Part shown: positions 7,958-16,381 of the stretch, piece by piece | Numbering within the stretch: the stretch's first letter is position 1 | Layout: each line of letters begins with the position of its first letter | Source of the DNA: Pseudomonadota bacterium | Lineage (GTDB): Bacteria; Pseudomonadota; Gammaproteobacteria; Burkholderiales; Burkholderiaceae_C | Reading direction: 5' to 3' | Assembly: GCA_029561195.1 (NCBI GenBank) | Contig: JAKQJK010000172.1 | Coordinates: 1 to 49,545 of the forward strand | DNA: 49,545 bases | Position numbers and translations under genes: made by a program | The notes under the pieces: model-generated | Told to the model about the DNA's origin: nothing | What the model saw: the letters and a program-made list of their open reading frames with translations, nothing else | Database searches by the model: none

Positions 7958-8820
7958 GTCGCGGTCGTCACTTCAATGTTCATCTGAGCGGTCATGGACT
8001 CACCGGGTTGCAGGATGTTTACACCCAGTTCGTCTGCCTTTTCAGGGTCCAAGGCAAGCATATTGAGCGCGTTGTTCACATGGCTCACCGGTTCTATCGC
8101 CACAAAGCTCTTGGTGGCGTTGGTGAAGACCACCAGACGGCTCATGGGCGACGTGATACGCGTGTGAAGCAATTCGTCGCGCAACTGGAGCATGCCGCTC
8201 CAGCCGTCAAAGCAGTGGTCCACATCGAGAGCAACCAGGTCCACATCCAGCCCACGCGTGGCGGCCCGGTGCGTGGGCAGCGTTTCATGACTCATTTCCC
8301 AGCGACCCGCCGCTTCAAATGTGATGTGACTGTGGGCGCGCTTGACAAAGTACGGGTGAAAACCCAGGCCCACAGGTGCGCTTTGGGCAGACTGGTTGGT
8401 GATGCTCAAGGTCATCTCCAGCGCATGGGCCGTGAGCCGGAAAACCTGCGAAGCGTCAAATGCAAACGGCCAGGCGGCATCGGCCCGGTGCTCGAACGAC
8501 AGCATCGCAAACTGCTCACCCGTCTCCAGCACCGCCCATGGCCGCTGCCAGCCCACACCGTGAATGGCGTGAGGCTCGGGCGGGAAGTTTTTTACCAGCG
8601 GGTGGCTGGTTCCGTTCCATTGCAGACTGGCGTGACCGATCCGGTTGGAAAACGGCACCAAAGGAAAACTGCCCGACTCCCGCACCGACACCAGCGACTG
8701 TGCCGGGGTTGAACGCAGCACCGGGATGCCTTGAAACCACAGCCCGGCAACGCAACCGCCCAGAGCGGGCTTGATCTCGCAACGCAGGTGCTCATTCGTC
8801 AATATCAGTGATTCGGTCAT
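7954..8820 (-). CDS. Aldose 1-epimerase (galactose mutarotase)-like protein
   Basis: This 288-residue protein has the mutarotase superfamily pattern: VPFSNRIGHASLQWNG near 55-70 (substrate Arg), HAIHGVGWQRPW near 83-94, LGFHPYF near 153-159 (catalytic His region) and AIEPVSHVNNALNM near 241-255 (catalytic Glu). Mutarotases interconvert alpha and beta anomers of free sugars. It is the first gene of a minus-strand unit that continues with the SMP-30-family lactonase (4-bp overlap), then glcE and glcF. With the sugar importer at the left end of the window this suggests uptake, anomer conversion and lactone chemistry on one aldose, though the importer is on the other strand and the link is inference. 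The 57 bases upstream, before the amtB terminator, must hold its promoter; I see no strong consensus. Confidence 0.82.
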   Translation of the reverse strand: MTESLILTNEHLRCEIKPALGGCVAGLWFQGIPVLRSTPAQSLVSVRESGSFPLVPFSNRIGHASLQWNGTSHPLVKNFPPEPHAIHGVGWQRPWAVLETGEQFAMLSFEHRADAAWPFAFDASQVFRLTAHALEMTLSITNQSAQSAPVGLGFHPYFVKRAHSHITFEAAGRWEMSHETLPTHRAATRGLDVDLVALDVDHCFDGWSGMLQLRDELLHTRITSPMSRLVVFTNATKSFVAIEPVSHVNNALNMLALDPEKADELGVNILQPGESMTAQMNIEVTTAT

Positions 8821-8877
8821 GGGGTGGATCGTTTGGATGCCCTATTGTGCATGGCCTCTTCAATAGAAACAGTAGGC

Positions 8878-8913
8878 AAAAAAAATCCGCGACAGCCGGA
8901 ACTGTCGCGGATC
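8878..8913 (-). terminator. Rho-independent terminator of glnK-amtB
   Basis: Read on the minus strand, ATCCGCGACAG, a six-base loop and CTGTCGCGGAT form a perfect 11-bp stem, followed by a run of eight or nine T residues. It lies 50 bp after the amtB stop and insulates the sugar/glycolate genes downstream from nitrogen control. Confidence 0.93.
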
Positions 8914-8963
8914 AGAAGCCAACCTTGAGGGTCAGGCTGGCCAGGAGACGATCATGTAAAAGC

Positions 8964-10957
<1,994 letters not shown>

Positions 10958-11038
10958 TCATTCATTTCAGGTATTTTTCCCGTCGGTGTGCACGCATTTG
11001 AAGGGCTTGCGCCAGGATAGCTGTATAAAAAATCAGGT

Positions 11039-11055
11039 TGCACGTATTAGGTGCA
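11039..11055. promoter_or_regulatory. NtrC-type enhancer site
   Basis: TGCACGTATTAGGTGCA has the 17-bp spacing and both outer half-sites (TGCAC...GGTGCA) of the NtrC consensus TGCACC-N5-GGTGCA. A further half-site, TGCACC, lies at 11083-11088. The position, just over 100 bp upstream of the -12 element, is usual for NtrC enhancers, so nitrogen-limitation control of glnK-amtB is well supported. Confidence 0.8.
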
Positions 11056-11107
11056 TTCAGTCCAAAACTGAGCAGATCACCATGCACCTTTATGAGGAAT
11101 CATCGTT

Positions 11108-11861
11108 ATGAGCCTGCCTTTGGTGCAAAGTCGTGCCCTGCTTGGCCTGGAAGCGGCGGCGGTCACGGTTGAGGTGCGCCCGGCCAACGGGCTGCCCACC
11201 GGGTGACCGTTTGCCCGCTGAGCCCGAGCTGGTGTTGCATTTCGGAGTAAGCCGTACGGAGGTTCGTGAGTCCATGTTGCGACTGCAGTCCAGCGGGCTG
11301 GTGGAGTCGCGGAACGGTGTCGGCACCTTCGTGCTGGCCCCGGATGCGCGCCGCACACTACGCACGTCCGCCGGGAACGACATCACCACGCACGACATGC
11401 TGGCCATACTGGAGCTGAGCATCAGTGTTGAAACCGATGCCGACGGCTTGGCTGCATCGCGGCGTACCGAAGCTCATCTCACGGCCACGAGCGCGGCGCT
11501 TGACGCTTTTGGCGCCGTCCACCAAGCCGGGGCCAGCACCGTTGAGGCGGATTTCCAGGTTCACCTGCAAATTGCCATGGCCACGGGCAACCGCTACTTT
11601 ATAGAAGTGCTGAGTGGCCTGGGTAACACCACCATCATCATGCGGCGGCAGGGCAGCGCCGACAAGCCCCAGTTTGGAGAAACCCATCCCCTGCTGGAAC
11701 ACGGCAAATTGCTCAACCTGCGCGAGCATGAAGAAATCTACGCGTGTGTGCGTCGGGGTGACCCGGCAGCCGCCCGGGCAGCCATGCTCATGGACCTGAG
11801 CAACAGCCGCGATCGCAAGCGGCGCGTGATTCAACCGGCAGACAGCTATATTTTGCTATGA
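11108..11861 (+). pseudogene. FadR/GntR-family regulator interrupted by a 1-base frameshift
   Basis: The body, from about 11195, encodes a FadR-type regulator: winged helix GDRLPAEPEL...FGVSRTEVRESM...LQSSGLVESRNGVGTFV, then an FCD ligand-binding domain. The natural start is ATG 11108, behind the Shine-Dalgarno GAGG; it reads MSLPLVQSRALLGL..., a normal opening for the family. That frame hits TGA at 11204, immediately after LPTG. Removing one G from GGG at 11201-11203 fuses it to DRLPAEPEL, the expected continuation. In the FCD end, the usual metal-binding His of the HL-x-x-S motif reads MDL here, so metal binding may be altered. The last codons (ILL and the stop TGA) come from a copy of the interspersed repeat. 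Either a true frameshift or a homopolymer sequencing error. It sits divergently from glnK. Confidence 0.75.
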
Positions 11862-11902
11862 AATATATAGCTTCTAACGCATACATGATAGGGGCTAGAG
11901 CC
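11852..11902 (-). repeat. ~50-bp interspersed repeat, copy 2, at end of the FadR-type gene
   Basis: Read on the minus strand it runs GGCTCTAGCCCCTATCATG, then TATGCGTTAGAAGCTATA, then TTTCATAGCAAA, matching the other four copies. It fills the gap between the two convergent genes at 11861 and 11911 and supplies the last codons and TGA stop of the regulator gene on the plus strand. Confidence 0.85.
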
Positions 11903-11910
11903 TTATTTGA

Positions 11911-13023
11911 CTACCCAAAACGCGAAGAAACACTCTCGCCACGCTCCAGCCGCAGGCGCACCGACAGATCCGTTCTGGAATCCGCGTTCTCCAGCGCCTG
12001 CTCGATAGTAATTTCACCGTTGCTATAGAGGTTGAACAGTGACTGGTCGAACGTCTGCATACCTAGCTCATTGCTTTTGGCCAGTACGGGCCTGATCTGG
12101 TCAATCTGGCCTTTGTGGATCAGGTCCGCAATATAGGGCGTGCGCAACATCACCTCGGACACCGGCACCAGCCGGTCACCCACGCCGGGCACCAAGCGCT
12201 GGGCAACCACGCCGTGCAGGTTCATCGACAGGTCCAGCAGGATGCGTTTGTGTGCGTCGTCTGGGAAGAAACTCAGCATGCGTTCAATTGCCTGGTTGGC
12301 GTTGTTGGCGTGCATGGTCGAAATGCACAGGTGCCCTGTTTCGGCGTAGTTCAGGGCGTGTTTCAGCGTTTCGTAGTCGCGCAGCTCGCCAATCATGATC
12401 ACGTCGGGCGCTTCACGCATGGCGTGGCGCAGGGCGTCGCCAAACGATTCAGTATCCACCCCCACCTCGCGCTGGCTGACGATGGATTGCTTGTGCGGGT
12501 GCATGAACTCGATCGGGTCTTCAATCGTAAGAATATGCCCCGGCCGGTGGTAGTTGCGGTAGTCCAGCATGGACGCCAGCGTAGTTGACTTGCCCGCACC
12601 CGCCGCCCCGACGATGAGCACCAGACCTCGCTTGAGTAAGGCCAGCTGACGCAGCACCAGCGGCATCTTGAGCTCTTCCAGAGACGGGATGCGCGACTGC
12701 ACGTAGCGCAACACCATGGCCACCTCGCCGCGCTGCATGTACATGTTGACGCGAAAACGGCCTAGCCCTTCGATGAAAAGCGCGAGGTCACATTCCATGT
12801 GAGCATCAAAATCACGCATCTGGGCATCGGTCAAAATCAGTTGGGCCAGCGTGCGTACCGAGTCGGGCAGCAGCGGTGGCAACGTCAGCGGCCGCACCAC
12901 ACCGGCCACCTTGCCGGACGGCGGCGCACCGACCGTCAGGAACAGGTCAGAGCCACCGGCATCGACCACGGCTTTCAAGTACCGCCCTAAATCCCCTGAA
13001 TCCTTGATTGACAAGGTTCTCAT
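11911..13023 (-). CDS. pilU: Type IV pilus retraction ATPase PilU
   Basis: This 370-residue secretion-type ATPase has Walker A GAAGAGKST near 138-146, Asp box TIEDPIEFMHPH, Walker B VIMIGELRDYETL and His box STMHANNANQAIERM. PilT and PilU are close relatives. MREAPDVIMIGELRD, the HANNANQAIERM continuation and a tail beyond the usual end of PilT (ending ...VRLRLERGESVSSRFG) point to PilU. PilU helps PilT depolymerise type IV pili, giving twitching and DNA uptake. It works as a cytoplasmic hexamer at the pilus base. No pilT or other pilus gene is next to it; in many beta- and gammaproteobacteria pilT and pilU are adjacent, so this solitary position is of interest. A GGGAGAGG Shine-Dalgarno precedes ATG 13023. 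Two unknown paralogous small genes lie upstream on the same strand. Confidence 0.88.
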   Translation of the reverse strand: MRTLSIKDSGDLGRYLKAVVDAGGSDLFLTVGAPPSGKVAGVVRPLTLPPLLPDSVRTLAQLILTDAQMRDFDAHMECDLALFIEGLGRFRVNMYMQRGEVAMVLRYVQSRIPSLEELKMPLVLRQLALLKRGLVLIVGAAGAGKSTTLASMLDYRNYHRPGHILTIEDPIEFMHPHKQSIVSQREVGVDTESFGDALRHAMREAPDVIMIGELRDYETLKHALNYAETGHLCISTMHANNANQAIERMLSFFPDDAHKRILLDLSMNLHGVVAQRLVPGVGDRLVPVSEVMLRTPYIADLIHKGQIDQIRPVLAKSNELGMQTFDQSLFNLYSNGEITIEQALENADSRTDLSVRLRLERGESVSSRFG

Positions 13024-13045
13024 GCGTACACCTCTCCCTCAGAAA

Positions 13046-13396
13046 TCACCGGCGCATTAGGCCCGCTGGGCGGGAATGCAGACCCGCCGGCACCAGCCCC
13101 TTGAACATGCCCGACAGCACGTCCATCTGTTCGCGTGCAACGGTCTCACCGTGCGTGCTGGCCAAAAGGCTCATCATGTCAGAACGCACATACCAAAGAG
13201 ACTGCACGTCTGAACCATACATCACCCGCGCGCGTACATGCTCCAGCTCTTCACTGGGCAACACGTTACGCAGGCACTCCAGCATGGCCATACGAATGTT
13301 TTCCACGCGCTGGTCGAACTTGGCGTCAAGCACGGAATCGCCCGAGCGCAAGAGGCTCAACATGCTTGAGGCGAATTTTGAAGTTTTCCAGTTCAC
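13046..13396 (-). CDS. Unknown small protein, paralogue A of a tandem pair (116 aa)
   Basis: I do not recognise the family. The product is 116 residues, predicted soluble and helical, starting MNWKTSKFASSMLSLL (GTG start at 13396). It is clearly homologous to the next gene upstream (13587-13934). Shared positions include W-K-x-SKF, a central IR-x-AML-x-CL, E-L-x-x-VR-x-RV-x-Y, LWY-x-R-x-D-x-M-x-LL and GE-x-x-AR...F-x-GL-x-P. The conserved LWY-x-R-x-D core looks like a binding surface. It ends 22 bp before pilU on the same strand, so it may be co-transcribed with it; a role in pilus retraction or its control is a guess from position only. The C-terminus beyond GLVP differs from the paralogue. 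Confidence 0.65.
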   Translation of the reverse strand: MNWKTSKFASSMLSLLRSGDSVLDAKFDQRVENIRMAMLECLRNVLPSEELEHVRARVMYGSDVQSLWYVRSDMMSLLASTHGETVAREQMDVLSGMFKGLVPAGLHSRPAGLMRR

Positions 13397-13586
13397 GGGA
13401 TATATCGTCCGCCTTACCCTCTGTCTGAGATCACAGGATGCAATGGGACAGGGGTCTTTCAGGCGGCAAGCTTTATCTTACGCCATTCAGCAGGAAGGGT
13501 TTGGTCAGCAACACACCGGCAAAGTAAACAAGCCGCTGCGGCAAAGAGTGCAGCCTGTTGCCGGTCGCTCGCGATTCTGGGGCGAT

Positions 13587-13934
13587 TCAGTGCGTGGGGC
13601 CGGAACGGGGCACCATGGCGCGCGGCAACAACCCCTGAAACAAAGTCGAAATCTCTGCCAGTTCCTTGCGGGCAACCACCTCACCACGGGTACCTGACAG
13701 CAGCGTCATCAAGTCCCCCCGCAGGTACCACAACACCAACGGGTCGGCCGCATACAGGACGCGACCACGCACGCGCTGAAGTTCACGGCTGAGGGCCAGG
13801 CCACTCAGACAATCCAGCATAGCCTGACGGATACAGTCGGTACGGTTCTCCAAACTGGCTTCACGGGATGACTCCGGAAGGAGCCCGATCAGCCCCATCA
13901 GGCTTGACGTGAATTTGGAGATTTTCCAGCTCAT
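13587..13934 (-). CDS. Unknown small protein, paralogue B of a tandem pair (115 aa)
   Basis: This 115-residue protein starts MSWKISKFTSSLMGLI (ATG 13934). By eye it is nearly half identical to the 13046-13396 product over the first 100 residues, without a long gap; both keep LWY-x-R-x-D and GE-x-x-AR. No signal peptide or membrane segment is obvious and there are no recognisable catalytic motifs. The 190 bp between the two copies hold nothing I recognise, and enough room for a separate promoter. The pair probably arose by tandem duplication followed by divergence. It is divergent from the MFS gene at 14111. Confidence 0.65.
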   Translation of the reverse strand: MSWKISKFTSSLMGLIGLLPESSREASLENRTDCIRQAMLDCLSGLALSRELQRVRGRVLYAADPLVLWYLRGDLMTLLSGTRGEVVARKELAEISTLFQGLLPRAMVPRSGPTH

Positions 13935-14110
13935 GATGTGCGAAGCGCCGAGGTGTCAGTTACAGGAATTGGTGATGTGGAAGGGACATACAAACTGTAG
14001 AACGGATGGCATGAACCAAAAGCCCGAAATTGCGGCAAAAATGACCGTCAATACCGGGCCTGACCAACCCTGAATGGGGCTCTTACCGGGGCGATTGTCA
14101 TAATTCCGCC

Positions 14111-15355
14111 ATGCCTCAACCACCACAGCACGACCGCCATCTTGTCGGCTGGATGTCGCTCACCCAGCTGATTTCCTGGGGTAGCGTTTTTTACCTGTTC
14201 GCCTTGTTGATGGCCCCCGTGGAGCAAGCGCTGGGCATGAACCGCGCCGAGTCGTCACTGGCCTTCAGTCTGGCCATGCTGGTGGAGGGCCTGATGGCCT
14301 ACCCGGTGGGGCGCTGGATTGACCGCGGGCATGAGCGTGCTGTCATGACACTCGGCTCAGTGGGCCTGGGCGTTTGCCTGCTGCTGCTCAGTCGGGTCGA
14401 AACGTCTACGATGTTTTATGCCGTCTGGATGGTGATGGGCGCCGCCATGGCCGGCACGCTGTATGCACCGGCTTTTGCTGTCGTCACTCGGCGCTTTCCC
14501 AACGACTTTCGCCGGGCCATCATCACACTGACCTTTCTGGGCGGCCTGGCCAGCACGGTTTTTATCCCGCTGATCTCCTGGCTGATCACACTCCTGGGTT
14601 GGCGGCACGCGTTGTGGTGCCTGGCGGCGCTGCACCTGCTGGTGTGCGTGCCCCTGCATGCCGTTTTGCTGCAGGGCGCGCCCAAGCGACCGGTCCGCTC
14701 GCTGCAGCCAGACTGTGCGAGTTCGCACAAAAGTGAATCCAGTCCGCTGGCCAAACATTTGCTGAGTGCGCCATTCCTGCTGATTGGTGTGTTTGTGGTG
14801 CTGATGATGGCGGTAACCGCAGCACTGCCCGCCCATATGGTGAGCCTGCTGCGTGAAAATGGGCTGGGCGAGACTTGGGCCATTGCCATTCCCGCCAGCA
14901 TCGGCGCCATTCAGGTGCTGGGGCGCTTGTTGCTGTATTACTTTGAGCACCACTTTGATCTGCACCGCGCCAACCGGCTGATCCCGTGCCTGATTCCGCT
15001 GGGTCTGGCGGCCCTGCTGGTGGCACCCTGGGTGGGGAGTGCACAAATCTACATGTTGATGCTGTTTGTATTGTTCTTTGGCATGGGCAATGGCATGCTG
15101 ACCATCGTCAAAGGCACGGCAATTGCAGAATATGTGAATCGCGACCACGTTGCGTCGCTCAACGGCGCTTTAGGCACGCCGATGGCGCTCGCGCGGGCTG
15201 GTGCGCCTCTGGCACTGGGTTTGTTATGGAACCAGCAGGTTGGTTATGCGCACGGCCTGTGGCTGATGCTGGGCTTGAGCGTCGTTGCCATCACCGCACT
15301 GGTAATGGCGCAACGCCTTTCCGGAAAAAACAGGCGGTCTCAGCCGCGTGTGTAA
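14111..15355 (+). CDS. MFS transporter
   Basis: This 414-residue polytopic protein has about 12 membrane segments in two halves, joined by a hydrophilic loop near 195-215. The first helix is near 12-35. The cytoplasmic loop 2-3 motif is present in degenerate form as YPVGRWIDRGHERAVM near 64-79 (family G-x-x-x-D-R-x-x-R). It belongs to the major facilitator superfamily, subgroup unclear (similar to the monocarboxylate/CynX-like types found in Burkholderiales). It stands alone, with its 3' end overlapping the convergent glycine-zipper gene by 16 bases. Substrate cannot be predicted. Promoter elements in the 176 bp upstream, shared with the divergent small gene, are not obvious. Confidence 0.82.
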   Translation: MPQPPQHDRHLVGWMSLTQLISWGSVFYLFALLMAPVEQALGMNRAESSLAFSLAMLVEGLMAYPVGRWIDRGHERAVMTLGSVGLGVCLLLLSRVETSTMFYAVWMVMGAAMAGTLYAPAFAVVTRRFPNDFRRAIITLTFLGGLASTVFIPLISWLITLLGWRHALWCLAALHLLVCVPLHAVLLQGAPKRPVRSLQPDCASSHKSESSPLAKHLLSAPFLLIGVFVVLMMAVTAALPAHMVSLLRENGLGETWAIAIPASIGAIQVLGRLLLYYFEHHFDLHRANRLIPCLIPLGLAALLVAPWVGSAQIYMLMLFVLFFGMGNGMLTIVKGTAIAEYVNRDHVASLNGALGTPMALARAGAPLALGLLWNQQVGYAHGLWLMLGLSVVAITALVMAQRLSGKNRRSQPRV

Positions 15356-16170
15356 ACCGGCACGGCCGTTGGCCGGGCTGGCTCAGGGGTCGGCGCAACC
15401 GCACTGTTATCTGCCGGATGCAGGGTACCGCCCTCAACGGTCACCCGTGCACCCACCGCAGCGGGCGATGCCTGCTCAATGGTTTTCATGCTGCCGTCTT
15501 CCATGCGCACATGCACCTGATATACGGTCGTTTTCTTCATGTTTTTCTCGATGGCATTACCAGCCCAGCCACCACCCACGGCGCCCGCCACAGTTGCCAC
15601 GGCACGGCCCGAGCCCTTGCCAATCTGGTTGCCCACAATGGCGCCCAGCACACCACCGGCCACGACGCCCACGCCGCTGGGCTTGGCTTCGCGCTGCACG
15701 GTGCTCACAGATTCCACGGTGCCACAACTGGCGCAGACGGGTTTGGCTGCGTGATCCGACGTGCGTTGCATGTCTTGCGCAGGATAGGTTTGCGAATAGG
15801 ACGGCGCAGGAACGGTCTTGACTGGCTGCATAGACTTGGCCGGCTTGACTGGCGCCTGTGCCGCCTGCACCGGCTGTGTAGCTTGTTTGATGGCTTTCTG
15901 AACTGCTGATTGCGGCTGGCCCTGCACTTCGTCAGTCGGTGTAGCGGCGGTCGGGACCACAACAGCTTTTTCAGCCGGCACAACAGATTCATTGGCCTGC
16001 AACGATTGCATTGTGGACACCACGCTCAGGCTGGGGTCTGAGGGCTGCGTTTTGACATGCACCAGCGCGGCACCCATGGCCACGGCTGCCACGCCCAATA
16101 CGCCAACAGCAGCCCACAGGGCCTTGGTCGCCGGGGTGGTGGTTTGAACTTGTTCCAGTGTTGCACTCAT
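15340..16170 (-). CDS. Glycine-zipper 2TM (SlyB/OsmB-like) envelope protein
   Basis: This 276-residue protein has one N-terminal membrane helix (about 17-37), then a Pro/Ala/Gln-rich spacer to about 150 and a pair of cysteines (CASCG near 147-151). A glycine-zipper region from about 167 to 203 (GGVLGAIVGNQIGKGSG, then AVGGGWAGNAIEKNMKK) and a small beta domain with VHVRMEDGSMKTIEQ follow. The zipper-plus-domain end is the Rick_17kDa/SlyB layout, normally carried by outer-membrane lipoproteins. Here the anchor is a plain N-terminal helix without a lipobox, so the protein is probably inner-membrane anchored and faces the periplasm. Function is unknown; relatives respond to envelope stress. GAAGGAAAA precedes ATG 16170, and an inverted repeat lies 22 bp further upstream. 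Confidence 0.8.
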   Translation of the reverse strand: MSATLEQVQTTTPATKALWAAVGVLGVAAVAMGAALVHVKTQPSDPSLSVVSTMQSLQANESVVPAEKAVVVPTAATPTDEVQGQPQSAVQKAIKQATQPVQAAQAPVKPAKSMQPVKTVPAPSYSQTYPAQDMQRTSDHAAKPVCASCGTVESVSTVQREAKPSGVGVVAGGVLGAIVGNQIGKGSGRAVATVAGAVGGGWAGNAIEKNMKKTTVYQVHVRMEDGSMKTIEQASPAAVGARVTVEGGTLHPADNSAVAPTPEPARPTAVPVYTRG

Positions 16171-16191
16171 GATGTTTTTCCTTCAAATTCG

Positions 16192-16221
16192 TCTGTCAAC
16201 GTTTCATTAACGTTTGACAGA
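16192..16221. repeat. Inverted repeat upstream of the glycine-zipper gene
   Basis: Arms TCTGTCA (16192) and TGACAGA (ending 16221) enclose two inner AACGTT-type blocks, with one extra T in the right arm. It lies 22-51 bp before ATG 16170. It could be an operator, or a hairpin in the leader; there is no T-run on either strand, so it is not a simple terminator. Confidence 0.55.
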
Positions 16222-16314
16222 CTCAAAGGTAAACAGAATGTTGCGTACGTTTATGTCCAGTTTGTAACGATCGGTAAATGTGGCCCCACGTTGGTCACTT
16301 TGCGTACTTGGCTG

Positions 16315-16360
16315 CCCCCCGCGGGGCTGTCCCGCCTTGGGGCGGCTCGGCGGCGGGACG
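16315..16360. repeat. GC-rich nested palindromes after metH
   Basis: CCCCGCGGGG (16317-16326) is followed by GTCCCGCC (16329-16336) pairing with GGCGGGAC (16352-16359). Inside that pair CCGCC-ttgg-GGCGG can form an alternative stem. GC-rich blocks of this look recur at gene ends in Comamonadaceae, so it may be a REP-like element. It lies 22 bp past the metH stop and could stop RNA decay or assist Rho-dependent ending. Only one copy is in the window. Confidence 0.55.
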
Positions 16361-16381
16361 CGCTGGTCGGGAGATTGAAGG

